NCBI RefSeq assembly: GCF_000282215.1
Contig: NZ_AKJS01000118.1
Location: 1-64,000, forward strand
Source of the DNA: Pseudomonas sp. GM21
GTDB lineage: Bacteria; Pseudomonadota; Gammaproteobacteria; Pseudomonadales; Pseudomonadaceae
Reading direction: 5' to 3'
Length of the DNA: 64,000 nt
Position 1 is the first letter of the stretch, and every line of letters begins with the position of its first letter. The notes beneath the pieces were generated by a model, which had not been told where the DNA came from, searched no databases, and was given only the letters and a program-made list of their open reading frames with translations. Of this stretch, positions 1 to 8,176 are shown one piece after another. Both the position numbers and the translations under genes were made by a program.

Positions 1-18
1 CATCGCCTGATTTCACGA

Positions 19-59
19 CTGCTGCGCAGCCGAACGCAGGCTTCGCCAGCTGCTACGGA
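19..59. repeat. degenerate half of a dispersed palindromic repeat
   Basis: This stretch resembles one arm of the long inverted repeat at 49560-49688. It shares the pattern of CTGC, CGCAG, CGAACGCAG and CCAGCTGCTACGG with a few substitutions. The partner arm, if any, lies left of the window. Confidence 0.5.
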
Positions 60-242
60 CAGCGTTATGGCTTAACTGATCGGCATTAGGCAGTGGCCCG
101 GCTTTTCCGCAATGGGCGCAAGATTACCATGGGCGGTCCGCCCGACGCAGGCATGAAAGCCCTGCGGCACATTTCTGCTGGCTATGCACTGAATATGCAA
201 AACAGCATTGTTTTCGACAAAAAGAACACGCAGTATTCGGTG

Positions 243-977
243 ATGCAAAAACGCAATGTTTCTACCGTCTTAAGAGCACTGCTCGATCAACACGGGATCT
301 CCCCCACGGAGCTTCACCGTCGTACCGGCGTGCCTCAATCCACACTGTCGCGGATTCTCGGCGGAAAGATCGTCGATCCTTCGGATAAACACATTTCGAA
401 GATCGCTGAGTACTTCGCCGTAAGCACCGATCAGTTGCGTGGCCGCGCGGATTTGTCGATGAGCGTCGACAGGGCGCGCGACGCAGTGCATTCCGAACTC
501 AAGGATATAAGTCTGTGGGACGACGATACACCCGTCGATGACGATGAGGTGTCGGTCCCCTTTCTTCGCGAGGTTGAATTGGCTGCGGGATCGGGAAGAT
601 TCGTCATTGAAGAAAGCGAGCGCTCTAGCCTGCGCTTCGGCAAGCGCAGCTTGCGCCACAATGGCGTGCAATTTGATCAGGCCAAATGCGTGACGGTGCG
701 TGGCAACAGCATGTTGCCGGTGTTGCGCGATGGCGCAACCGTTGGTGTGAACGCCGGCAAGTGCGGGATTGGCGACATCGTTGATGGCGACCTGTATGCG
801 ATCAACCACAATGGTCAATTGCGGGTGAAACAGCTTTATCGCCTGCCGTCCGGGATCCGCCTGCGCAGCTTCAACCGCGATGAGCACCCGGACGAGGACT
901 ACACCTTCCAGGAAATCCAGGAAGAGCAGATCGTCATTCTGGGGCACGTTTTTTGGTGGGGCATGTACGCCCGCTAG
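243..977 (+). CDS. LexA-like (S24) phage/tailocin repressor, PrtR type
   Basis: This 244-residue protein has an N-terminal Cro/CI helix-turn-helix (about residues 5-60, with TELHRRTGVPQSTLSRIL) and a C-terminal S24 peptidase domain. The presumed catalytic pair is S156 (in VRGNSM) and K196 (in LRVKQL). An Ala-Gly at 115-116 is the likely autocleavage site. Such repressors hold prophage or tailocin genes off until RecA-stimulated cleavage. I chose the ATG at 243 because the homology begins at MQKRNVS; upstream in-frame starts at 93 and 195 add unrelated residues. It lies upstream of a holin and close to cinA-recA, the mutS-cinA tailocin site of fluorescent pseudomonads. A PrtR-like role is inferred from this context. 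Confidence 0.88.
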   Translation: MQKRNVSTVLRALLDQHGISPTELHRRTGVPQSTLSRILGGKIVDPSDKHISKIAEYFAVSTDQLRGRADLSMSVDRARDAVHSELKDISLWDDDTPVDDDEVSVPFLREVELAAGSGRFVIEESERSSLRFGKRSLRHNGVQFDQAKCVTVRGNSMLPVLRDGATVGVNAGKCGIGDIVDGDLYAINHNGQLRVKQLYRLPSGIRLRSFNRDEHPDEDYTFQEIQEEQIVILGHVFWWGMYAR

Positions 978-994
978 CCTTGTCGTGTTCAGAT

Positions 995-1021
995 AAAAAC
1001 CGCCATCCGGCGGTTTTTTTT
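995..1021 (+). terminator. rho-independent terminator of the repressor gene
   Basis: The perfect stem ACCGCC/GGCGGT has a four-base ATCC loop and is followed by eight T. It lies 18 bases after the repressor stop. Confidence 0.85.
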
Positions 1022-1076
1022 CGCCTGTAAAAAATCGTCGGCACCTTTGTTTACGGTGTTTGTTATGCGTCAGTGC

Positions 1077-1134
1077 ATTGTTGTTTTTCAAGTCAATGCA
1101 TTTGCGCATTGGCTGTATATGCATCCATGCATAT
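1077..1134 (+). promoter_or_regulatory. operator-like region before the holin gene
   Basis: Three signals cluster here. ATGCAT palindromes form an exact 18-bp inverted repeat at 1117-1134 (arms ATATGCAT and ATGCATAT, spacer CC). CAATGC/GCATTG arms sit at 1094-1111. Two ATTGnn(n)GT words, the published form of the PrtN-activator P-box in pyocin clusters, occur at 1077 and 1108. The spacing before the holin start at 1181 suits regulator binding. Which protein binds is inferred. Confidence 0.5.
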
Positions 1135-1180
1135 TCTCCGTTTGAAAGAACCCCTTATCACTCACACCAGGAGGCGAGAT

Positions 1181-1531
1181 ATGACGATCGAGCAACAAGT
1201 GTTGCTGGACATGCCGAGCTGGCTCGTCATTGTCCTTGCTCTGGTGGGCGGGGTGTCTGGCGAAATGTGGCGTGCCGACAAGGACGGTGCTCGCGGCTGG
1301 TCACTCCTGCGGCGGCTGGCCTTGCGTTCTGGAGCCTGCATGATCTGCGGGATCTCGGCCATCATGCTGCTGTATGCCGCTGGCATGTCGATCTGGGCCG
1401 CAGGGGCATTTGGATGCCTCACCGCCATGGCCGGGGCAGATGTCGCCATCGGGCTTTATGAGCGCTGGGCTGCCAAGCGGATTGGTGTTTGCGAAGTGCC
1501 GTCGCGCGATTCTCGTTCTGATCAACAGTGA
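1181..1531 (+). CDS. phage/tailocin holin
   Basis: This small membrane protein has 116 residues and about three hydrophobic segments (roughly 13-30, 50-70 and 72-92). The tail is short, polar and charged. The pattern fits the holins of fluorescent-Pseudomonas tailocins, which open the inner membrane so that lysin can reach peptidoglycan. The ATG at 1181 is preceded by a strong AGGAGG; in-frame starts further upstream lack one. No lysin, spanin or structural tailocin gene follows. The next gene is pncC/cinA, only about 160 bases on, so the holin looks like part of a reduced cluster unless the rest lies left of the window. Confidence 0.75.
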   Translation: MTIEQQVLLDMPSWLVIVLALVGGVSGEMWRADKDGARGWSLLRRLALRSGACMICGISAIMLLYAAGMSIWAAGAFGCLTAMAGADVAIGLYERWAAKRIGVCEVPSRDSRSDQQ

Positions 1532-1689
1532 GCGGGAGTCGCCGAACGCGGACTGATTGCCTTGCAGGCTTGTCAGGCCCGTATCAGAGCCCTCACACCC
1601 TCACATTTTGATTGATCCTGCGCCTTGCAAGCGCGATACGCTCGTGTACGGTAGTTCTAATTCCACTTCCGTTTTCTCAGGAGATGACC

Positions 1690-2190
1690 GTGAAAGAAAT
1701 CACCCAACTGGCCGCTGAACTGGGCAGGCGCTTGCAGGTTCTCAATGCCCACGTTACGGCGGCCGAGTCCTGCACCGGCGGCGGCATCTCAGAGGCGATC
1801 ACTCGCATCCCGGGGAGTTCGGCGTGGTTCGAGGTCGGTTATGTCACTTACTCCAACCGGCAGAAAACCGAGCAATTGAACGTTCCGGCCGAGTTGTTTT
1901 CGACCGTGGGCGCGGTCAGTCGCGAGGTGGTCGAGGCGATGGTGCGGGGTGCTCAGAAAAAGAGCCGGGCGCATTTTGCCGTGGCGGTCAGTGGTGTGGC
2001 GGGGCCGGATGGCGGTTCTCCGAGTAAACCGGTGGGCACGGTCTGGCTGGCCTGGGGCGTTGGCGAGCGGATGTTCAGCGAAGAACAACACTTCGCCGGT
2101 AATCGCGATGAGGTCCGCCGACAAACGGTGAAGGCCGCGCTAGAGGGGCTGCTGCGCCATGCTGCCGCAGAAATCTCAAATCAGGGGTAG
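1690..2190 (+). CDS. pncC: nicotinamide-nucleotide amidase (CinA C-terminal domain type)
   Basis: This 166-residue protein is a stand-alone CinA C-terminal domain. It deamidates nicotinamide mononucleotide to nicotinate mononucleotide for NAD recycling. TAAESCTGGG near the N terminus and the SGVAGPDGGSPSKPVGTVW block are hallmark segments. GTG at 1690 is preferred because AGGAG at 1679-1683 is six bases away; ATG at 1684 in the same frame directly abuts that ribosome site. It precedes recA, an arrangement common in pseudomonads. The full-length CinA N-terminal domain is absent, as is usual for this short form. Confidence 0.9.
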   Translation: MKEITQLAAELGRRLQVLNAHVTAAESCTGGGISEAITRIPGSSAWFEVGYVTYSNRQKTEQLNVPAELFSTVGAVSREVVEAMVRGAQKKSRAHFAVAVSGVAGPDGGSPSKPVGTVWLAWGVGERMFSEEQHFAGNRDEVRRQTVKAALEGLLRHAAAEISNQG

Positions 2191-2217
2191 GCGATCCTGA
2201 AACGCTGTGGAATAATA

Positions 2218-2233
2218 CTGGCTACTTATACAG
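2218..2233 (+). promoter_or_regulatory. LexA (SOS) box of recA
   Basis: The sequence CTGGCTACTTATACAG fits the CTG-N10-CAG SOS-box rule exactly. It lies 41 bases upstream of the recA ATG. LexA repression of recA here is established for Pseudomonas in general. Confidence 0.88.
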
Positions 2234-2273
2234 GTGTTGGCCGTCAGGCCTTATTGATTACGTGAGGACTTTA

Positions 2274-3326
2274 ATGGACGACAACAAGAAGAAAGCCTTG
2301 GCTGCGGCCCTGGGTCAGATCGAACGTCAATTCGGCAAGGGTGCCGTAATGCGTATGGGCGATCAGGACCGTCAGGCGATCCCGGCTATCTCCACTGGCT
2401 CTCTGGGTCTGGACATCGCGCTTGGCATTGGCGGTCTGCCAAAAGGCCGTATCGTTGAAATCTACGGTCCTGAATCCTCCGGTAAAACCACACTGACCCT
2501 GTCCGTGATCGCCCAGGCTCAAAAAGCCGGCGCGACCTGCGCATTCGTCGATGCCGAACACGCCCTTGATCCTGAGTACGCCGGCAAGCTGGGCGTCAAC
2601 GTCGACGACCTGCTGGTTTCCCAGCCGGACACCGGTGAACAGGCTCTGGAAATCACCGACATGCTGGTGCGTTCCAACGCCGTTGATGTGATCATCGTCG
2701 ACTCCGTGGCCGCTCTGGTGCCAAAGGCCGAAATCGAAGGCGAAATGGGCGACATGCACGTCGGCCTGCAAGCCCGTCTGATGTCCCAGGCGCTGCGTAA
2801 AATCACCGGTAACATCAAGAACGCCAACTGCCTGGTAATCTTCATCAACCAGATCCGCATGAAAATCGGCGTGATGTTCGGCAGCCCGGAAACCACCACC
2901 GGTGGTAACGCGCTGAAGTTCTACGCTTCGGTTCGTCTGGACATTCGTCGTACTGGCGCGGTGAAAGAAGGTGATGAAGTCGTCGGTAGTGAAACCCGCG
3001 TCAAAGTCGTGAAGAACAAAGTGGCTTCGCCGTTCCGCCAGGCCGAGTTCCAGATCCTTTACGGCAAAGGCATCTACCTCAATGGCGAGATGATCGACCT
3101 GGGTGTTCTGCACGGTTTCGTGGAGAAATCCGGTGCCTGGTATGCCTATAACGGCACCAAGATCGGTCAGGGCAAGGCCAACTCGGCCAAGTTCCTGGCG
3201 GACAACCCGGAAATCGCCGCGACGCTTGAGAAGCAACTGCGTGACAAGTTGCTGACCCCGGCGCCGGACGTCAAAGCATCGCCAGTCAAAGAGACTGCTG
3301 ATGACCTGGCTGACGCTGATATCTGA
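2274..3326 (+). CDS. recA: recombinase RecA
   Basis: This 350-residue recombinase forms filaments on single-stranded DNA, catalyses strand exchange and stimulates self-cleavage of LexA and of LexA-like repressors such as the one at 243-977. Walker A is GPESSGKT, followed by the conserved IIVDSVAALVPKAEIEGE region and loop NQIRMKIGVMFG. The acidic C-terminal tail ends in DDLADADI. The ATG at 2274 starts the family-typical MDDNKKKAL; an in-frame GTG at 2262 adds only four residues. recX follows after eight bases, so the two are probably co-transcribed from the SOS-controlled promoter. Confidence 0.98.
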   Translation: MDDNKKKALAAALGQIERQFGKGAVMRMGDQDRQAIPAISTGSLGLDIALGIGGLPKGRIVEIYGPESSGKTTLTLSVIAQAQKAGATCAFVDAEHALDPEYAGKLGVNVDDLLVSQPDTGEQALEITDMLVRSNAVDVIIVDSVAALVPKAEIEGEMGDMHVGLQARLMSQALRKITGNIKNANCLVIFINQIRMKIGVMFGSPETTTGGNALKFYASVRLDIRRTGAVKEGDEVVGSETRVKVVKNKVASPFRQAEFQILYGKGIYLNGEMIDLGVLHGFVEKSGAWYAYNGTKIGQGKANSAKFLADNPEIAATLEKQLRDKLLTPAPDVKASPVKETADDLADADI

Positions 3327-3334
3327 TTGATCCG

Positions 3335-3802
3335 ATGACCGCCGTACTCGATACACTCGTCGCGGTGCGGCGAACCGCAATGGACCTGCTCGCACGACGC
3401 GAGCACGGTCGGGTCGAGCTGACGCGTAAACTGCGTCAGCGCGGCGCCCTCCCTGAAATGATCGACACCGCACTCGACCGCTTGACGGAAGAGGGGCTGC
3501 TGTCCGAATCCCGTTACCTCGAAAGTTTTGTTTCCTACCGCGCCCGTTCCGGTTATGGCCCTTTGCGTATTCGCGAGGAGCTTGGCCAGCGCGGCCTGCA
3601 ACGTACTGATATTGAACTCGCGTTACGCGAAAGCGGTATCAACTGGCAGGAACAACTGGAGGATACCTGGCGGCGTAAATTTTCCGGGCATCTACCGATA
3701 GACGCTCGGGAGCGCGCCAAACAGGGCCGGTTCCTGAGTTATCGGGGATATTCCATGGAGATGATCGGTCGCTTGTTTAGTGGCCGGGGAATGGATGATT
3801 GA
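3335..3802 (+). CDS. recX: regulatory protein RecX
   Basis: RecX (155 residues) binds RecA filaments and limits their growth. The protein is helical and rich in Arg and Glu. It contains the typical repeat segments RRTAMDLLARREHGRVELTRKL and GPLRIREELGQRGL. Its position directly after recA, the normal length and a following terminator all support the call. The start ATG at 3335 lies eight bases after the recA stop, so translation may be coupled. Confidence 0.95.
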   Translation: MTAVLDTLVAVRRTAMDLLARREHGRVELTRKLRQRGALPEMIDTALDRLTEEGLLSESRYLESFVSYRARSGYGPLRIREELGQRGLQRTDIELALRESGINWQEQLEDTWRRKFSGHLPIDARERAKQGRFLSYRGYSMEMIGRLFSGRGMDD

Positions 3803-3803
3803 T

Positions 3804-3843
3804 AAAAAGTGGCTCGCTATTTCGATAGCGAGCCATTTTTTTT
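3804..3843 (+). terminator. terminator after recX
   Basis: A perfect stem (GGCTCGCTAT/ATAGCGAGCC) with a TTCG tetraloop is followed by eight T and preceded by five A. It can work in both directions between recX and the convergent LOG gene. Confidence 0.9.
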
Positions 3844-3846
3844 GCC

Positions 3847-4965
3847 TCAGGTCACCCTGGAGGGCTTGCGCGTCCGCTGTTGCGCCAAGGGTTTGGAGTG
3901 GGCCCGGTTTTCCGGCAGGTTGATGTAGTCCACCAGTTCGCGCAGTCGACCATGATCACGGGCGTTGAAGTTGAAGGCCAGTCGCGCCAGGTGGCTGAAC
4001 TGCGCTTCGTCATGCTCCTCGCCGCTGTAGGCGTGCTGATGAAAACTATCGCTCAGGCACAGGTCGGCAAATGCCTCCTGCATGTGTTCGAGCGCATGCT
4101 CGCTGAGTGCGTGGTTCATGCGAATCACGAACTGATGCTTGAGCCAGCGGCTGGAGTGGAAGTTACTGTAGAACTGGTTGATCTGCTCCACCGCTTCTTC
4201 GGCTGTGTAGACCAGGCTCACGAGTTTCATGTCGGTCGGCAGGATGTAGCGATTTTCCTCCAGTTGATGGTGAATGAAGTCCAGCGCACCTTGCCAGAAC
4301 TTACCGCCCGGCGCGTCCAGCAATACCACCGGGACCAACGGGCTTTTGCCGGTCTGAATCAGAGTCAGCACTTCCAGTGCCTCATCCAGGGTGCCGAAAC
4401 CACCGGGGCACAGGACCAGTGCATCGGCTTCTTTGACGAAGAACAGCTTGCGGGTAAAAAAGAAGTGGAAGGGCAGCAGATTGGCGGTGCCTTGCACGGT
4501 GGGGTTGGCATGCTGCTCGAAGGGCAGGGTGATGTTGAAGCCCAGGCTGTGCTCCCTGCCGGCCCCTTCGTGCGCGGCCGCCATAATGCCGCCGCCCGCG
4601 CCAGTGATGACCATCAGGTCCGAGCGCGCGAGCGCAGCGCCCAGTTCTCGGGCCAGTCCATACAGCGGGTGTTCGATCGGTGTTCGGGCCGAGCCAAACA
4701 CGGTGACTTTGCGCCGGCCGCGGAACTGTTCGAGCACACGGAAGGCGTGCTCCAGTTCGCGCAGCGCTTGAAGGGTGATCTTGGCATTCCAGCGGTTGTG
4801 ATCTTCCTGGGCCATGCGCAGCACAGTCAGGATCATGTCGCGGTAGATAGGGATATTGGGACTGTTGGGTGAAACCAGGTTGAGTTGTTCTTCGACCTTG
4901 CTGGTGAGGTCGTGGCCGCTTTCTTCAAAATGACGGCTTAGCAGGTCATTCGGTTGGTAAGGCAT
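3847..4965 (-). CDS. LOG-family (TIGR00730-type) Rossmann-fold protein
   Basis: The protein has 372 residues. A nucleotide-binding GAGGGIM lies at 122-128 and the family signature PGGFGTLDE at 187-195, with R172-K173 completing the motif. LOG proteins hydrolyse nucleoside 5'-monophosphates to the free base and ribose phosphate; in bacteria this can serve nucleotide salvage or cytokinin release. The N-terminal 80 residues form an extra helical region that is absent from the short 190-residue LOG enzymes. ATG at 4965 has GGAG six bases before it and is preferred to the preceding TTG. The substrate cannot be read from sequence. Confidence 0.85.
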   Translation of the reverse strand: MPYQPNDLLSRHFEESGHDLTSKVEEQLNLVSPNSPNIPIYRDMILTVLRMAQEDHNRWNAKITLQALRELEHAFRVLEQFRGRRKVTVFGSARTPIEHPLYGLARELGAALARSDLMVITGAGGGIMAAAHEGAGREHSLGFNITLPFEQHANPTVQGTANLLPFHFFFTRKLFFVKEADALVLCPGGFGTLDEALEVLTLIQTGKSPLVPVVLLDAPGGKFWQGALDFIHHQLEENRYILPTDMKLVSLVYTAEEAVEQINQFYSNFHSSRWLKHQFVIRMNHALSEHALEHMQEAFADLCLSDSFHQHAYSGEEHDEAQFSHLARLAFNFNARDHGRLRELVDYINLPENRAHSKPLAQQRTRKPSRVT

Positions 4966-5326
4966 CAATTTCTCCTTCCATACTGGCTCTGTTTTCCCTT
5001 GGATGAAGGAAACATTTGCACAACAAGACGCGTCGCGGGCGGCCCCTTTCCAGCCCGGAATTGAATGGGAACACTATGAATCTAGACCCTCGCAGTGATT
5101 TTCGCTGCCTCGATCATTGCGCCGCAAAGTCTTTCCTGGCAACCGCTTATTGCCGATTTGCAAGGTGATTTCACCGCTCGTCTGAACTCAGTCCGAGTGC
5201 CCGGTGCTCTGATTTACTAAGCTACAGGTATGACACGACAACTTTGCGTCAAAGGCAGGGCGCGCGGTTCAAGAAGTTGAAGGATTTTTCGCTCAAGCAG
5301 GGCGAGGAGCAAGGAGGCGGGACGTT
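4966..5326. other. 361-base intergenic region, no gene assigned
   Basis: It lies between the divergent LOG gene and the small gene at 5327, so promoters for both are expected. A 30-codon ATG frame at 5076-5168 lacks a convincing ribosome site and family likeness. I see no clear hairpin terminator or RNA gene. Confidence 0.4.
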
Positions 5327-5521
5327 ATGACCAGAGTCATTCTGGAGATCGATACGCAACTGTATCGATTGCTCAAGTCATCAGCCGAGACCCATCATCT
5401 GAGTCTCGAAGAGGAGTGCTGCCGACGCCTGGAGGAGACTAAGCGGCGATCAAGTTACTTGCAGGCATTGCTGGCAGAGCTGCGCGCCGAGGATGAACAG
5501 CGGCGCGCCAATTCCGAGTGA
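5327..5521 (+). CDS. small ribbon-helix-helix-like protein
   Basis: This 64-residue protein starts with an alternating strand (RVILEIDTQLY) followed by helices rich in Glu and Arg, the outline of an Arc/FitA-like ribbon-helix-helix DNA-binding protein. An AAGGAGGCGG ribosome site is well placed before ATG 5327. The role is unknown. Such proteins are often antitoxins, but no toxin gene adjoins it: the next gene runs in the opposite direction and ends one base away. The charged C terminus (LRAEDEQRRANSE) could be a partner-binding tail. Confidence 0.6.
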   Translation: MTRVILEIDTQLYRLLKSSAETHHLSLEEECCRRLEETKRRSSYLQALLAELRAEDEQRRANSE

Positions 5522-5947
5522 TTACTTTTTCTTGGTCGGAGCCGCTTTCGGGCAGTCCGATTCCTGATAGCTAGCGGAGCCGACCGCCTTGTTGGTTTTC
5601 ACTTCCGTGAAGTCATAACGCATGATCGCGCCCTTGGCCATCAGTTTGCGGAACGACGGGTTGTTGCAAACGGAGGCGCCAAGCTGGAAATACACGGCTT
5701 TCGGATCAGCACGCATCTTGTTGGCGTGGCTGCTCTGTACGCTCAGGTGGTTGATCAGCGTTTTGCCTTCGACGGTGTAGCCCTGATCAAGAATGTCTTC
5801 GTTGATCGCCCGTGGAGTGCCAACACTGCTTTGTGAGGCGACGTTTTGCAGCTCTCTGTTGAGATTCTGCTCACTCAAGGACGCAGCCTGAGCGCTGAAG
5901 GACAACGCCAGCAAAATGGCAGCGGTGGGAACGATAAGGCGCAGCAT
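5522..5947 (-). CDS. secreted QSregVF-family protein (PA3611-like)
   Basis: The protein has 141 residues with a cleavable signal peptide ending near SAQA (residues 15-20), so the product is periplasmic or secreted. It resembles the Pseudomonas 'quorum-sensing-regulated virulence factor' family typified by PA3611, which lies in the same recA-proximal neighbourhood in P. aeruginosa. A pair of Cys (in SVCNNP and ESDCPK) may form a disulfide. AGGAG is well placed before ATG 5947; the open frame continues upstream without homology. The molecular function is unknown to me. Confidence 0.75.
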   Translation of the reverse strand: MLRLIVPTAAILLALSFSAQAASLSEQNLNRELQNVASQSSVGTPRAINEDILDQGYTVEGKTLINHLSVQSSHANKMRADPKAVYFQLGASVCNNPSFRKLMAKGAIMRYDFTEVKTNKAVGSASYQESDCPKAAPTKKK

Positions 5948-6136
5948 GAAACTCTCCTGGTTCAGTGACTGGTGCTTCGACCCGTCACATGACTGTGCGT
6001 TCAGTGGCGGCGAATTATAGGGGACGCGTTCCGGACGGTACAGGCTTGCGCTGGCGCCTCTGATAAACTGGCGCCACTTTTTGCCCTGCCGAGTGCTTTT
6101 CGTGTCGATTTTCCTCTCCTGCCGGCGTTGCCTGCG

Positions 6137-6895
6137 ATGAACCCTTCCACTCCACCCTTTGCTCCAAATGCCGTGGCCCGCTTGCGCGATGCGCGAGAGG
6201 AAGAGGGTATCAAGCCGATTCAGGCCCGAGGCTGGAGGGCGCCGCGTTGTCGTGCCTGCCGCGTGATCGAAAGCCATTGCCTGTGCGCCTGGCGCCCGCA
6301 AGTCGAGGCGCGCTCGGGCGTGTGCCTGATCATGACCAACAAGGAAGTGTTCAAGCCGAGTAACACCGGCTGGCTGATTGCCGATGTGGTGCGCGACAAC
6401 CATGCGTTTATCTGGTCGCGTAAAGAGGTTGATGAACAACTGCTGGCCCTGCTGGCCGACCCGCAGTGGCAGCCGTATCTGGTGTTTCCGGGTGAGTACG
6501 TCGAACCGGAGCGTGTCACCAACAGCGTCGACACGGACAGTTCCAAGCGCCCGCTGTTCATACTGCTGGACGCCACTTGGACAGAAGCCCGAAAGATTTT
6601 TCGCAAAAGCCCCTATTTTGATCGTTTGCCGATCCTGAGCCTGCTGCCCGAAAAGCTGTCGCGATACCGGTTGCGCAGGTCGACCCGTAGCGAGCATTTG
6701 TGCACGGCTGAAGTAGCCGCACTGTGTCTCGATCTGGCGGGTGATACGGCGGCAGCATCGGCACTGGACGCTTATTTTGATGTGTTCAGCCAGCACTACC
6801 TCGACGCAAAACATCAGCTGGACATGGACATTGCAACCCCCGCTCACGCCGAACTGATGCCCTTCGTGCAAAGCTCGGCCCCGGTCATCTGCTGA
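6137..6895 (+). CDS. tapT: DTW-domain tRNA-uridine aminocarboxypropyltransferase
   Basis: The 252-residue protein carries the DxTW signature (D145-A-T-W148) in LLDATWTEARKIF and a Cys cluster (C38, C41, C48, C50). DTW enzymes such as E. coli TapT transfer the 3-amino-3-carboxypropyl group of S-adenosylmethionine to uridine in tRNA (acp3U47). The ATG at 6137 is preferred to a TTG nine bases upstream. Family membership is clear; the exact tRNA position is inferred from E. coli. Confidence 0.85.
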   Translation: MNPSTPPFAPNAVARLRDAREEEGIKPIQARGWRAPRCRACRVIESHCLCAWRPQVEARSGVCLIMTNKEVFKPSNTGWLIADVVRDNHAFIWSRKEVDEQLLALLADPQWQPYLVFPGEYVEPERVTNSVDTDSSKRPLFILLDATWTEARKIFRKSPYFDRLPILSLLPEKLSRYRLRRSTRSEHLCTAEVAALCLDLAGDTAAASALDAYFDVFSQHYLDAKHQLDMDIATPAHAELMPFVQSSAPVIC

Positions 6896-7087
6896 TTGTC
6901 GCCCATACTGCAAAGAACTGTACTCCCCATGCACCTTGACCACCCCGGTTTCGCTGGGCATGCTTGGCGCCGATTAGGGCGCGGCCAGGTTTGAGACGCT
7001 GTTTTTTTGATTGGCGTTGAGCGTGCCCTGTTGGTTCAGCTCCGTGGCTGTGCCTAGAGTTGTTTGAAAAACAGGATCATTTGAAAA

Positions 7088-7738
7088 ATGGCCACATACG
7101 AAATCCTGATTGCCGACGATCACCCGCTTTTTCGTAGCGCGCTGCACCAAGCCGTGACCCTGGGCCTGGGCCCGGATGTACGGCTGGTGGAAGTGGCGAG
7201 CATTGCCGAGCTGGAAGCCCGTCTGGGTGAAAAGTCCGATTGGGATCTGGTGCTGCTGGACCTGAACATGCCGGGTGCCTACGGTTTTTCCGGGCTCGTG
7301 CTGTTGCGCGGTCAATACCCGCAAATTCCAGTGGTGATGGTGTCCGCGCAAGAAGAAGCGTCGATCATGGTCAAGTCCCGTGAATTCGGTGCCAGTGGAT
7401 TCATTCCAAAATCCAGCGACCTGAGTGTTATCCAGAAAGCCGTACGCGCGGTGCTCAACGGAGATGTATTCTGGCCTCCTCAGGCGTTTGAAGCGGTCAG
7501 CGTTTCCGATGAAGCCAAGGCTGCCAGTGAAGGTCTTGCGAGCCTGACGCCTCAGCAATTCAGGGTATTGACCATGGTCTGTGAAGGGTTGCTGAACAAA
7601 CAGATCGCTTACGAGCTGAGCGTCTCCGAAGCGACGATCAAGGCCCACGTCACGGCGATCTTTCGCAAACTGAATGTGCGGACCCGGACTCAGGCAGCGT
7701 TGCTCTTGCAACAACTTGAGTCAATTCCGAGCCACTAA
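7088..7738 (+). CDS. erdR: LuxR-type response regulator ErdR
   Basis: The 216-residue protein has an N-terminal receiver domain (phosphoacceptor D58 in LVLLDLNMPG, with D10/D11 in the acidic pocket) and a C-terminal LuxR-type helix-turn-helix (about 150-212, with LLNKQIAYELSVSEATIKAHV). In P. aeruginosa ErdR (PA3604) sits next to dgkA, as here, and controls ethanol oxidation and acetate use, including acetyl-CoA synthetase. No partner kinase is adjacent. Symbol assignment rests on remembered sequence and the erdR-dgkA synteny. Confidence 0.85.
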   Translation: MATYEILIADDHPLFRSALHQAVTLGLGPDVRLVEVASIAELEARLGEKSDWDLVLLDLNMPGAYGFSGLVLLRGQYPQIPVVMVSAQEEASIMVKSREFGASGFIPKSSDLSVIQKAVRAVLNGDVFWPPQAFEAVSVSDEAKAASEGLASLTPQQFRVLTMVCEGLLNKQIAYELSVSEATIKAHVTAIFRKLNVRTRTQAALLLQQLESIPSH

Positions 7739-7813
7739 ACGGCTACCTGTTCACGCTTTTTTAACCTTGCTTCATCTAGCGTTCCCACTTCTATTCGATC
7801 AGTTGCCTACTCT

Positions 7814-8176
7814 ATGTCTCCTTTCAAAGGCCAAACCGGCCTAAAACGCATCCTCAACGCCTCCGGATATTCGCTGGATGGCCTGCGCGCCGCTTTCACC
7901 GGTGAAGCGGCTTTTCGGCAACTGGTGTTGCTCAACGTCATCCTGATTCCGATTTCGTTCTTCTTGAACGTCAGCCGCGTCGAGCAGGCGTTGCTGATTG
8001 CCGTCTGCCTGTTGGCACTGATCGTCGAGCTGCTGAACTCGGCAGTAGAAGCGGCCATCGATCGCATTTCCCTCGAGTTGCACCCGCTGTCCAAGAACGC
8101 CAAGGACATGGGCAGCGCTGCTCAATTCGTGGCGTTGACCATGATCGCGCTGGTGTGGGCCGTCATCCTGCTTTAA
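7814..8176 (+). CDS. dgkA: diacylglycerol kinase
   Basis: This 120-residue integral membrane kinase phosphorylates diacylglycerol produced by membrane-derived glucan synthesis back to phosphatidate. It has three hydrophobic segments and the family motif ELLNSAVEAAIDRI...HPLSKNAKDMGSAAQF with the active-site Glu, Asn and Asp. The last four bases overlap the stop region of the convergent LysR gene. Confidence 0.95.
   Translation: MSPFKGQTGLKRILNASGYSLDGLRAAFTGEAAFRQLVLLNVILIPISFFLNVSRVEQALLIAVCLLALIVELLNSAVEAAIDRISLELHPLSKNAKDMGSAAQFVALTMIALVWAVILL

Noticed and set aside
5076..5168. 30-codon frame in the 4966-5326 gap
   Set aside because: It has no ribosome site of quality and no recognisable features. 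It cannot be separated from chance.
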